Shown: positions 1 to 6,981, counted from the first letter of the stretch. The stretch: 7,858 nucleotides of DNA from Desulfatitalea sp. (GCA_013041835.1 JABDRH010000211.1:1-7858); one strand, 5' to 3'. The notes: generated by a model not told the origin, from the sequence alone. Numbers and translations are program-made.

Positions 1-275
1 ATATAAAACCGCTTGCCGTCTTTTTCCTTTCGAACGATCAGTCCCTTTTTGGACATCTCGTAAAGAACCGGCGCAAGCGTCTCTTCCGCCTGACCGACGC
101 GCTGTGCGATTTTCCCGGGCGGCTCCGGTCTCAAGGTGAGATAAACGGCGATCGATGCCTCTTGCCGTGTGAAGAGACGTTCGAGTATCCGCAGTTCGAC
201 CCCCGATGGCGTGGGGGGATAGCCGCCGGGAAGTTTGTCGAGATGCGTTGCGAGGCTCTTGTAGATGGTCGTCAT
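1..275 (-). CDS. N-terminal winged-helix domain of a regulator-like (probably HTH + 4Fe-4S) protein, partial
   Basis: The reading frame runs open from an ATG at 275 off the left edge, giving 91 residues of a longer protein. The ATG is preceded by an AAAGGA ribosome binding site (282-287). The visible part begins MTTIYKSLATHLDKLPGGYP, followed by a helical segment (about residues 24-50) and a winged-helix-like stretch: an IAQRVGQAEETLAPVLYEM helix pair (about 57-74) and a basic wing, KKGLIVRKEKDGKRFY (76-91). The opening 'LDxLPGGYPPTPSGVELRIL' resembles, from memory, anaerobe proteins that join an N-terminal helix-turn-helix to C-terminal 4Fe-4S ferredoxin domains. The cysteine-rich part would lie outside the window, so this assignment is inference. 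A TrmB- or MarR-like regulator is the alternative. It is separated from the upstream exporter operon by 240 nt and has its own predicted promoter, so it is probably an independent transcript. Confidence 0.6.
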   Translation of the reverse strand, partial: MTTIYKSLATHLDKLPGGYPPTPSGVELRILERLFTRQEASIAVYLTLRPEPPGKIAQRVGQAEETLAPVLYEMSKKGLIVRKEKDGKRFY

Positions 276-364
276 GATGCGTCCTTTGGCTGTGGTGATG
301 AAGTTGCTCAAACCAACGCCGACCCGGTGTTTCGCGGAAAACAGCTTTAGGCGGGCACCCTTGA

Positions 365-393
365 CTCATAGCAAGTTCGCCGCTTGATGTAAA
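365..393 (-). promoter_or_regulatory. Predicted sigma-70-type promoter for the HTH-domain gene
   Basis: On the minus strand, TTTACA (388-393; 5 of 6 match to the -35 consensus) and TATGAG (365-370; 4 of 6 match to the -10 consensus) are separated by exactly 17 nt. The predicted transcript would start near 358 and have a leader of about 80 nt before the ATG at 275. This is read by eye, with no experimental support. Confidence 0.4.
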
Positions 394-434
394 ACAGCCG
401 CCATGCGCTTTCAGCGGCAAACGCATTTGCATGA

Positions 435-455
435 GATTTTCGTGACACGATTATC
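435..455. repeat. Imperfect 21-bp palindrome, possible operator
   Basis: The half-sites GATTTTCGTG (435-444) and CACGATTATC (446-455) are related as an inverted repeat around A445, matching at 8 of 10 positions. The core TCGTGACACGA is exact. The site lies about 45 nt upstream of the predicted -35 element of the HTH-domain gene and downstream of the exporter operon. The one-base centre makes an RNA hairpin less likely than a protein binding site. No known regulator consensus was recognised. Confidence 0.25.
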
Positions 456-515
456 AGCTAAGGGATGAGCAAGAAACAAATATGCCGATGCTGCAAAAGC
501 CTGAGGGTAAAAGGG

Positions 516-1637
516 CTATTGGGTGCGATGCCGGAACAGCCAAGCCGCCGTGGTCAGGGTGACGCAGGCCATGAGCAACAAGGGCCAGATCTGGGGCCAG
601 ACGGTGGGCAGATCGGCCCCCTGCAGAAAAATTCGGCGCAGGGCCACCACGATGTGGCGCAAGGGGTTGAGCAATGTTCCAGCCTGCAACCAGCCGGGCA
701 TATTCGCAACCGGGGTGGTGAACCCGGATAACACCACCGAAGGCATGATGTAGACGAACGATCCCAGCAAGGCCTGCTGCATGGTCCTGGACAGGCTCGA
801 CACCAGCAGCCCCACGCCCACGATGGTGATGATAAAGCAGGCCAGGGAGGCAACTAAAGCGGCAATGGTGCCCCGGAAGGGCACCCCGAACCACAAGACC
901 GCACCTGCGGCGAACAACAAGGCATCGAGCATGCCGAAAAGCACGCCCGGCAGGGATTTGCCGATCAGAATTTCGGCGGGGGTAAAGGGCGCCACCAACA
1001 GTTGGTCAAAGGTGCCGGACTCGCGCTCACGCGCCACCGAAAGGCTGGTGATAATCATCACCACCACCATGCTGATCAGGCCGCCCAGGCCCGAAACGAT
1101 AAACCATTGGCTTTCCAGGTTGGCGTTGAACCAGGCGCGCTCCACCGAGACCAGGCCGGGTGCGGACCGGCCGGATGCCATGCGCCCGGCCAGGGCCTGG
1201 TTGAAGCCGCCCACAATATCGCCGATGTAGCCCAGGGCGATCAGCGCCACGTTGGAGTTGCGGCCGTCGACAATCACCTGAACCAAGGCCGGCTCGCCAT
1301 TCATAAGATTCCGGCTGAAATGGGGGCCGACATGGATGACCAGGCGGGCCTTTTGGTGGTCGATGATGCGATCGATCTGCGTCGTGGAGGTCAATTGCGC
1401 CACCCGCTCAAAACTCTCCGCGCTCGACAGGGAAGCCAGCAACTCGCGTGACAAGGCGCTGCGGTCTTGATCGAGTACCGCGTAGCGCACATGCTTGACG
1501 TCATAAACGGCCGCATAGCCGAAAACGAAGAACTGGATCAACGGCGGCCCGATGATCACAAACCGGCTCTTGGGGTCTTTGAGAATCAGGGTGAACTCCT
1601 TGACGATCAAAGCGGCCAGGCGGTGCAGGCTGTTCAT
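516..1637 (-). CDS. ybhR: ABC-2 type exporter permease, second subunit (YbhR-like)
   Basis: This 373-aa inner-membrane protein should form a heterodimeric export channel with the permease encoded just upstream. It has the ABC-2 (YhgE/YhhJ-like) layout. A cytoplasmic N-terminus with the conserved KEFTLILKDPKSR stretch (about 13-25) is followed by TM1 (about 26-43) and a large periplasmic domain (about 45-175). TM2 (about 180-200) leads into the VARERESGTFDQLLVAPFTP coupling segment (201-220), and four further hydrophobic segments follow. NPLRHIVVALRRIFL (334-348) precedes the last TM. The frame is open far upstream, but the ATG at 1637 fits the family start and has AAGGGGA just ahead of it. 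Upstream codons overlap the other permease and look non-coding. It is the last gene of the operon, 89 nt after the first permease. The symbol rests on operon order. YhhJ is a related alternative. Confidence 0.88.
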   Translation of the reverse strand: MNSLHRLAALIVKEFTLILKDPKSRFVIIGPPLIQFFVFGYAAVYDVKHVRYAVLDQDRSALSRELLASLSSAESFERVAQLTSTTQIDRIIDHQKARLVIHVGPHFSRNLMNGEPALVQVIVDGRNSNVALIALGYIGDIVGGFNQALAGRMASGRSAPGLVSVERAWFNANLESQWFIVSGLGGLISMVVVMIITSLSVARERESGTFDQLLVAPFTPAEILIGKSLPGVLFGMLDALLFAAGAVLWFGVPFRGTIAALVASLACFIITIVGVGLLVSSLSRTMQQALLGSFVYIMPSVVLSGFTTPVANMPGWLQAGTLLNPLRHIVVALRRIFLQGADLPTVWPQIWPLLLMACVTLTTAAWLFRHRTQ

Positions 1638-1726
1638 CTTTGCCAATCCCCTTTTCGGTGGTGGTGTCGCGGCGTGTGTCAATGGATGGCTGCCCAGCGG
1701 CCTGTCGAGGCTGAGGGCGACTGCCA

Positions 1727-2857
1727 TTATTCCAACCGTTTGCTGATTTTCCGATAGGCCATCACCATAAAAAAGGTCGCCATCCCGGCCAAAATGATGG
1801 TGTTGGGCAGCAGCACGGGCCACAGGTCGCCGGCCATGAACAGCGTGTGGCTGATGGCCACGAAATAGCGCGCCGGCACGATGTGGCTTGCCATCTGGAT
1901 GGGCAGCGGCGTACTCTCCAGGTCGAACAACAGGCCCGACAGGAAAAATGCGGGTAAAAATCCGGCCATGATGGAGATCTGAGCCGCCACGAACTGCACC
2001 CGGATGGCCGCTGAAATCAACAGGCCGAAACCCTGCGAGGCCAGCATGAAGACGGCGCTGAGGCCGAACAGGGCGACAATGGAGCCACGCAGGGGAACGC
2101 CGAAAAGGGTGACAGCCACCACCAATGAAAGCCCCATGCCCGCCATGCCCAGGATGAAGTAAGGCAACACCTTGGCCAGAAGCAGGTCGAAGCGGCGAAG
2201 GGGCGTTGCCAGCAGGGCCTCCATGGTGCCGCGTTCCCATTCCCGAGCAATAACCAGGGCGGTGAGCAGAATACCGATCAAGGTCATAATCAGGGTAATC
2301 AGCCCGGGCACCAAAAAGTTTCGGCTGACGGCCGCTTCATTGAACCAGATGCGCGGCGCAAGACCCACCATGGGCCTTGCCACAGCATCGCCCTGCATCA
2401 TCCGTTGGCTTTGCCAGGTCTGCAGCAGGCCTTGGAAATAGCCTTGGATCAGGCGCGCGCGGTTGGCATCCACCCCGTTGATGATGGCCTGCACCTGCGC
2501 TGGCCGGCCCTGGGCCAGGCGCGCAGTAAGATTGTCTTGCAGGTGGACGATACCGTCCACCTGACCCTCGGCGAGCCACTGCTGAGCCTCGGACACGCAA
2601 GCGGCTTGCCGGAAGTGAAAATAACGCGAACCAAGGAATCGCGCCATCAGATCCCGCGCCGGCGGGCCGTTGTCATCCATTACCACGGCTACCGGCACAT
2701 TTTCGGCGTCCAGGGAGACGCCGTAGCCGAAAAGAAACAGCAGCGCCATGGGCAGCACCACCGCCAGGGCGATGCTGCTCGGATCGCGCCGAATCTGCAG
2801 CATTTCTTTGCGCAGCATGCCGCGCATGCGCATGAAAAACAGTTTTGATGGAGACAT
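1727..2857 (-). CDS. ybhS: ABC-2 type exporter permease, first subunit (YbhS-like)
   Basis: This 376-aa inner-membrane permease should pair with the second permease downstream to move substrate out of the cytoplasm, powered by the double ATPase encoded upstream. Visible features are the N-terminal RKEMLQIRRDPSS amphipathic segment (about 17-28), TM1 (about 28-46), and a long extracytoplasmic domain (about 47-178) ending in the family-typical FNEAAVSRNFLVPGLI. TM2 (about 181-203) is followed by the REWERGTMEALLATPL coupling loop (about 205-220), and four more hydrophobic segments end near 367. The chosen ATG at 2857 has AGGAGC about 8 nt upstream; internal ATGs at codons 9, 11 and 14 have no better site. 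The length agrees with the family. An 82-nt gap, holding a possible hairpin, separates it from the ATPase gene. Confidence 0.9.
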   Translation of the reverse strand: MSPSKLFFMRMRGMLRKEMLQIRRDPSSIALAVVLPMALLFLFGYGVSLDAENVPVAVVMDDNGPPARDLMARFLGSRYFHFRQAACVSEAQQWLAEGQVDGIVHLQDNLTARLAQGRPAQVQAIINGVDANRARLIQGYFQGLLQTWQSQRMMQGDAVARPMVGLAPRIWFNEAAVSRNFLVPGLITLIMTLIGILLTALVIAREWERGTMEALLATPLRRFDLLLAKVLPYFILGMAGMGLSLVVAVTLFGVPLRGSIVALFGLSAVFMLASQGFGLLISAAIRVQFVAAQISIMAGFLPAFFLSGLLFDLESTPLPIQMASHIVPARYFVAISHTLFMAGDLWPVLLPNTIILAGMATFFMVMAYRKISKRLE

Positions 2858-2903
2858 GGTGAATTGCTCCTGTGCCCTGCACGCCTATGCGCTTGAATAT
2901 TCA

Positions 2904-2931
2904 GGCAACCGCGCGACACGCCGGTGTTGCC
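2904..2931 (-). other. Possible intercistronic hairpin between ATPase and permease genes
   Basis: GGCAAC (2904-2909) and GTTGCC (2926-2931) form a perfect 6-bp inverted repeat with a 16-nt GC-rich loop, in the 82-nt gap after the ATPase stop codon. No T-run follows on the minus strand, so it does not look like a terminator. It could adjust mRNA stability or subunit ratio, but this is speculative. Confidence 0.25.
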
Positions 2932-2939
2932 GCGTGGCG

Positions 2940-4691
2940 TCAGGCGGCCGTATCGACGCTGTCTTGCGCCAAGGTGATAAACGCATCCTCGATGGTCGGC
3001 TCCTGTTCGCCCTTCTTACGGGCCAATTGCCGGATGTCGGCCGGGGTGCCCAAGGCCAGTTGCTCCCCTTGGGACATGATCAGCAGCCGGTCGCAGTATT
3101 CCGCTTCTTCCATGAAATGGGTGGTCACCACCACGGTTACCCCTTGTTCGGCAAAACCGTTGATCCGCAGCCAGAACTCCCGCCGGGCCAGGGGATCGAC
3201 TCCGGAAGTCGGCTCGTCGAGAAAGAGGATGTCCGGCTCGTGCAGCAGGGCCGCCGCCATGGCCAGGCGCTGTTTGTAACCTCCGGGCAAAGCGCCGGCC
3301 GGCTGTTCCTGACGGCGGCCCAAGTCGAATTCAGTGTAGGCCCACGCCATTCGCCGGCTCAGGCGCCGGCCGGACAGGCCGTAGGCGCGCCCAAAAAAAA
3401 GTAGATTTTCAGCGACACTGAGCTGGGTATACAGGGAGAACTTTTGCGCCATGTAGCCCAGCCGCGCTCTTGCCCGGGAGCTGGCCCTGCGCAGGTTCCG
3501 ACCGGCCACGGCAATATCGCCCCCGCTGGCGCTCAGCAGGCCGCACAACATGCGAAAGGTGGTGCTTTTTCCGGCACCGTTGGGTCCGAGCAAGCCGAAT
3601 ATTTCTCCTCGGCGCACTTCGAAACTGAGTCCCTTGACCGCCTCGAATGCGCCGAAGCGTTTGCTCAACGACGCCACCTGCACGACTACCCCGCTGTCCA
3701 CGGAGACTGCTGGCGGTGTCGGCAACTCCGGAACCACAGGGTGCGGCTGAGTTTGCGGGATCAGCGCCATGAAGGCATCTTCAAAGCAGGGATCGGCGGC
3801 CTGCAGCGCGATTGCCCACGGTTTAAAGAGGCGGTCGGCGATAGTCGTCCGCCCGTCCGTTACCAACCGCACCCGTCCGGATCGGATGGTGGCATCCAGG
3901 ATACCGTCGCTGCCGGCCAAGCGCGCCTGAACCTGACGCGGTTTAGCGACGGCCGGCGGTTCGGCAATGAATACGCGGCCCCGCATCTGCTTGCTGAAAC
4001 GTGCTGGTGGACCTTCGGCGATCTTTTCACCCTCGTGCAATACCGCCACCTGGTGGCAACGCTCGGCCTCGTCCAGGTAGGCGGTGGAAAGGAGCACGGC
4101 GATGCCGGTTTCGTCGACGAGTTGGTAGACAATCTTCCACAATTCGCGCCGTGACACCGGGTCAACGCCCACCGTGGGTTCGTCCAGCAGCAGCATGCGC
4201 GGCGATTTGATCAAGGCGCAAGCGAGTCCCAATTTTTGTTTCATGCCGCCCGACAGGTTGCCGGCCATGCGTCGGGTGAAGGGCCCCAGGCCGGTCATCG
4301 CCAGTAGGCGTTGATAGCGCACGGCCCGTTCGCTGTCCGGCACCCCCTGCAGGTCGGCATGCAGGTCCATGTTCTCCCGGACGTTCAGGTCCTCATACAG
4401 GCCGAAGCGCTGGGGCATGTAGCCGACCCATCGCTGAATCTCCAGGGGGGCTGCCGTGCTATCCAATCCCAACACGCGAACCGCGCCTTGCGTTGGCCGC
4501 AGCAGACCCGCCGCGATGCGTATCAGTGTGCTCTTGCCGGCGCCGTCCGCCCCGATCAGCCCCGTGACGCAGCCGGCGGCAGCGGCCAGCGAAACACCTT
4601 TCAGTGCCTGGACAGAAGGCTTGCCTTGGCCGGCAAAGGTCTTGTGGAGACGGTCGACTTTCAGGACGATGTTAGCGGCGGTGTGGCTCAT
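2940..4691 (-). CDS. ybhF: Fused double ATP-binding protein of an ABC-2 exporter (YbhF-like)
   Basis: This 583-aa cytoplasmic ATPase carries two nucleotide-binding domains in one chain. NBD1 has Walker A GADGAGKST (47-55), Q-loop Q94, signature LSGGM (146-150) and Walker B ending D170-E171. Its H-loop position reads STAYLDEAE, with Ala204 where histidine is usual. After a linker (about 225-335) that includes a Pro-rich stretch, NBD2 has Walker A GPNGAGKST (369-377), Q416, a non-standard signature LPGGY (468-472), Walker B ending D492-E493, and an intact H-loop histidine, H525, in TTHFMEEAE. The tandem-NBD architecture without a fused permease fits YbhF rather than RbbA, which also carries membrane segments. 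The start ATG at 4691 overlaps the adaptor's stop codon by 4 nt (ATGA). No good ribosome binding site is present, so translation is probably coupled. The one-sided motif loss may be a family trait. Confidence 0.93.
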   Translation of the reverse strand: MSHTAANIVLKVDRLHKTFAGQGKPSVQALKGVSLAAAAGCVTGLIGADGAGKSTLIRIAAGLLRPTQGAVRVLGLDSTAAPLEIQRWVGYMPQRFGLYEDLNVRENMDLHADLQGVPDSERAVRYQRLLAMTGLGPFTRRMAGNLSGGMKQKLGLACALIKSPRMLLLDEPTVGVDPVSRRELWKIVYQLVDETGIAVLLSTAYLDEAERCHQVAVLHEGEKIAEGPPARFSKQMRGRVFIAEPPAVAKPRQVQARLAGSDGILDATIRSGRVRLVTDGRTTIADRLFKPWAIALQAADPCFEDAFMALIPQTQPHPVVPELPTPPAVSVDSGVVVQVASLSKRFGAFEAVKGLSFEVRRGEIFGLLGPNGAGKSTTFRMLCGLLSASGGDIAVAGRNLRRASSRARARLGYMAQKFSLYTQLSVAENLLFFGRAYGLSGRRLSRRMAWAYTEFDLGRRQEQPAGALPGGYKQRLAMAAALLHEPDILFLDEPTSGVDPLARREFWLRINGFAEQGVTVVVTTHFMEEAEYCDRLLIMSQGEQLALGTPADIRQLARKKGEQEPTIEDAFITLAQDSVDTAA

Positions 4692-5698
4692 CTGGAGGTC
4701 GGAACGCTTCTAAAAGCCGGCTCCACGGTTACCGGCATGCCCAGGCGCAGTTGGTTTTCCGGATCGTGCACCCGTATCCGCACTTCGTACACCAGCTTGG
4801 TGCGAAGTTCGGTGGTTTGAACATTTTTTGGAGTGAACTCAGCCTCGGGAGAGATGAATCCAATCCATCCGTCGTAGGATTCGGTAAACGTGTCGCTGAT
4901 GACCCGTGCCGCCATTCCCGGCTTGAGATGACCCAGCATCGGCTCCGGGGCATAAGCGCGCACCCACTTGGGATCGATCAGCGCTACAATAATCACCGGT
5001 CGGCCAGGATCGGCCATTTCACCCGGTTCGAGAATGCGGTTGCGCACCACGCCGGCCACGGGTGAACATAAGGTCATGTCCGCCAGGCGAATCTTAAGCA
5101 GCGATAGTTCTGCCCGGCCGGCCTCGACCCAATGGCGGGCTTCGGCGATCTCTTCTGTTCTGGCCCCCTCTTCGGCCAGTTGCAACGCCTTTTGCTGGAT
5201 ATCCAGTCGGGCCTTGGCCACGTCGAGGGCGGACTTGGTATCATCCAGGGCCTGCTCGGTACTGATGCCGGCGCCAGCCGTCTGCTGGATGCGTGCATAG
5301 CTGCGTTGGGCATTGGCCACCTGCACACGGGCGGCCGCCACTTCGGCTCGGGCCTGCTCGATGGCCAGGGGTCGGGTACCGGCCAGCAGCCGGTTGAATG
5401 TTTCCTGGCGAGCAGCCGTCTGAGCCTGGACCCGCAGGATTTGGGCTTCCAGACGCCCGGTGTCCAGACGCGCCACCACCTGGCCGGGGGTCACCCGATC
5501 CCCCTCCTCCACCAGGACAGCGATGATGCGCTCCTGTTCTTTAAAGGCCAGCCGGGCCTGGCGCATTTCAATATGGCCGTACAAACGGGCATGCCCTTCG
5601 TTGATAACCGCTCCGGTCTGGGATCGCCACCAGTAGATACCGGCCCCCGCCGCCAGGGTCAACACTACCAGGAGAATGAATTTTCGACGTCGTTTCAT
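4688..5698 (-). CDS. ybhG: HlyD-family periplasmic adaptor (membrane fusion protein, YbhG-like)
   Basis: This 336-aa adaptor links the inner-membrane exporter to the periplasm and probably to an outer-membrane channel encoded elsewhere. A basic N-terminus (MKRRRK) is followed by one hydrophobic segment (about 7-25), acting as an uncleaved anchor or signal. The first half of a lipoyl-like domain (about 40-80) includes the EEGDRVTPGQVVARLDTGRL element. A long helical hairpin rich in A, E, Q and R (about 82-205) forms the coiled coil. The second lipoyl half (about 208-235) contains CSPVAGVVRNRILEPGEMA. The beta-barrel region to about 330 includes EFTPKNVQTTELRTKLVYEV, typical of the YbhG subgroup. 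The length is close to that of E. coli YbhG (about 330 aa). The ATG at 5698 has AAGGGG 8 nt upstream (5707-5712) and overlaps the preceding small ORF's TGA; its own stop overlaps the ATPase start. No outer-membrane partner is encoded here. Confidence 0.93.
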   Translation of the reverse strand: MKRRRKFILLVVLTLAAGAGIYWWRSQTGAVINEGHARLYGHIEMRQARLAFKEQERIIAVLVEEGDRVTPGQVVARLDTGRLEAQILRVQAQTAARQETFNRLLAGTRPLAIEQARAEVAAARVQVANAQRSYARIQQTAGAGISTEQALDDTKSALDVAKARLDIQQKALQLAEEGARTEEIAEARHWVEAGRAELSLLKIRLADMTLCSPVAGVVRNRILEPGEMADPGRPVIIVALIDPKWVRAYAPEPMLGHLKPGMAARVISDTFTESYDGWIGFISPEAEFTPKNVQTTELRTKLVYEVRIRVHDPENQLRLGMPVTVEPAFRSVPTSR

Positions 5699-5865
5699 GT
5701 GCTTTGCCCCTTGTGTGCCACCCGTCCCTTGATTGCCGCCTCGGTTTGCTGAAAAATGACATTGCGAATCTGTTCAGTCTCCTCGGCGTTGTAACCCTGC
5801 ATGCCGGTCATGCGCACCACGGTTTCGCGCGCTACATTGATTAATGTCAATCTGCCATCATCCAT
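5695..5865 (-). pseudogene. 56-codon ORF resembling the C-terminal end of a CecR-type TetR regulator
   Basis: A short frame from an ATG at 5865 encodes 56 residues and ends in a TGA that overlaps the adaptor's ATG (ATGA). The part GRLTLINVARETVVRMTGM, followed by a QGYNAEETEQIRNVI helix, matches from memory the C-terminal tail of E. coli CecR (RLGKETILLRTGW followed by DEEKTELINQ). CecR is the TetR repressor encoded directly upstream of ybhG, so position and sequence agree. No DNA-binding N-terminus is present. The frame is closed by a stop at about 5890, and a plus-strand gene begins at 5954. The start has no clear ribosome binding site. The simplest reading is a regulator that lost its N-terminal two-thirds or more while the coupling end was kept. 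A real small leader protein is the alternative. The comparison is from recall, not a computed alignment. Confidence 0.5.
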
Positions 5866-5953
5866 TATTTTCGCTTCGCCTTGACCTTCTCAGTGTATTT
5901 GCATACGCCTATGGCGGGCTTTTTCCCATCTGTATAAGGAGAGGGGCGTTGCC

Positions 5954-6265
5954 TTGGCAGAGCTTAAACTCGATTTGACGCGGCATTGTGTCGAAACAGC
6001 GATCAGGCGGAGCTACAATCAGGCTGTGTCGGACTATTTTCGAGCAAACAAGGCATCACAGCCGATGTTGGAAACGATCATCGATATGACGCGGCAAGCC
6101 CTGGAAACGCTGGACTTCAAACAACTGCGCGGCAGCTATGCGCCGTTGGCCGGACATAGCGACAAACCGGTTGTCCTCATGCATCACGCGGGTCGCCTGG
6201 CCATATTGATTGATGGCGATGCCATCGCGCTGAACGCGCCGGATGGAAGCGCAACCGACGAATAA
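5954..6265 (+). CDS. Hypothetical protein, 103 aa, unrecognised
   Basis: The frame begins with TTG at 5954, encoding MAELKLDLTRHCVETAIRRS. It is preceded by a purine-rich AAGGAGAGGGG stretch (5936-5946) at workable spacing, which supports this unusual start. The protein has no signal peptide or membrane segment, so it is probably cytoplasmic. The N-terminal half (about 5-57) looks helical, with alternating hydrophobic and charged residues. The C-terminal part (about 72-94, PVVLMHHAGRLAILIDGDAI) looks like two or three beta strands. The tail is acidic and polar. I do not recognise the family and see no catalytic motif. It is transcribed away from the exporter operon across an 88-nt divergent gap and converges on the ACT gene. 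Its stop codon touches the left arm of an inverted repeat. The ribosome binding site, length and amino acid make-up suggest a real gene. Confidence 0.65.
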   Translation: MAELKLDLTRHCVETAIRRSYNQAVSDYFRANKASQPMLETIIDMTRQALETLDFKQLRGSYAPLAGHSDKPVVLMHHAGRLAILIDGDAIALNAPDGSATDE

Positions 6266-6399
6266 ACCCCAATGTTGCAGTATGGTTTCTTAATGGCAAA
6301 ACCGGTTTTTCTACAAATGCGTTTATTCATAAATCAGGAAAAGATTGAAAAAGCATACAAATCTTCATCCAAAAGAATAAATAGAGCAACATTGGGGTT
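6265..6399. repeat. Perfect 14-bp inverted repeats bounding a 135-bp AT-rich spacer
   Basis: AACCCCAATGTTGC at 6265-6278 is exactly repeated in inverted orientation at 6386-6399 (GCAACATTGGGGTT), with 107 nt between the arms. The left arm starts on the last base of the 103-aa gene's stop codon, and the right arm ends 36 nt short of the ACT gene's stop. The interior is AT-rich, encodes nothing convincing, and holds a 12-bp palindrome AAAACCGGTTTT at 6298-6309. No clear target-site duplication flanks the arms. It may be a small non-autonomous element (MITE-like), a regulatory pair of sites, or an RNA stem at the end of both convergent transcripts. The loop is too long for an ordinary terminator. 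Confidence 0.6.
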
Positions 6400-6435
6400 A
6401 ACACACATGCGCAAAATACCACTTCATGGGTGCGA

Positions 6436-6933
6436 TCAGGCGTTTTCGTCGGCGAAGATCTTGGCGGCCAGGTCGATATCCGCGGGGCAGAAGACGAACA
6501 AGCACTTGGCACCAGCGCCGGCCACGGACCCGTAAACATAGTTGATGTTGATCCCCTCTTCGCCAAACCGGGAAGCCAGTCGGGACAGTTCACCGGGCCG
6601 GTTTTCCAATTGGATGGCAATGACCGGCATGATATCGAATACGTATTCGTGTCGGGTGAGCAGATCAATGGCGGTATCGGTCTTTCCGTTTTCAACCAAG
6701 AGTCGAATCAGGGCAAACTGGGCCGAATCCTTGCGCATGGAATTATAACTGTCCGCCGAGGCGATGCGTTTGATGGATTTTCCACGCGCCTTGAACAGCT
6801 CCAACACATAGGCCGATGCGTCCTGAATGGTGAGCGCATCGATATTAATGCCCGCCTGCTCCATAAGATGGGTCAGCCGGCCCAACTCGCCGGGTTCATT
6901 TTTCATGAACAGGGAAATCTCAGTACGGATCAT
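6436..6933 (-). CDS. Tandem ACT-domain protein
   Basis: This 165-aa cytoplasmic protein is built from two ACT folds, which usually bind amino acids or other small ligands at domain interfaces and control a partner. ACT1 begins EISLFMKNEPGELGRLTHLM, followed by AGINIDAL (about 5-34). ACT2 begins VIAIQLENRPGELSRLASRF, followed by EGININYVY (about 104-134). Each carries the characteristic N-x-PGEL turn before the first helix. ACT1 contains an extra segment of about 20 residues (KARGKSIKRIASADSYNSMRKD, about 48-69) compared with the usual compact double-ACT proteins. No catalytic domain is attached, so it is a stand-alone sensor. Such proteins often lie near phenylacetate-CoA ligase or amino acid genes in anaerobes, but no such neighbour is visible here. 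The ATG at 6933 has a strong GGAGGA site 6 nt upstream. Confidence 0.9.
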   Translation of the reverse strand: MIRTEISLFMKNEPGELGRLTHLMEQAGINIDALTIQDASAYVLELFKARGKSIKRIASADSYNSMRKDSAQFALIRLLVENGKTDTAIDLLTRHEYVFDIMPVIAIQLENRPGELSRLASRFGEEGININYVYGSVAGAGAKCLFVFCPADIDLAAKIFADENA

Positions 6934-6981
6934 ATTCGTCCTCCTTTGGTTTGGTCCGTCTCAGGGGATAACGCATAGGGC

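Noticed and set aside
1638..2240. In-frame extension of the second permease upstream of 1637
   Set aside because: The extra 201 codons mostly overlap the first permease in another frame, show no domain features, and the ATG at 1637 matches the family N-terminus with a suitable ribosome binding site.
2748..4154. Long plus-strand open frames (2748-3404 and 3444-4154)
   Set aside because: They lie wholly or mostly opposite the conserved ATPase gene, lack ribosome binding sites, and their products look like antisense translations of GC-rich coding DNA.
5904..5925. CGCC-TAT-GGCG followed by GGCTTTTT as a plus-strand terminator
   Set aside because: The stem is only 4 bp, and no plus-strand gene ends upstream of it.
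6298..6310. AAAACCGGTTTTT as a terminator for the 103-aa gene
   Set aside because: It is a palindrome with no room for a loop. The only possible stem is four A-T pairs, too weak for intrinsic termination.
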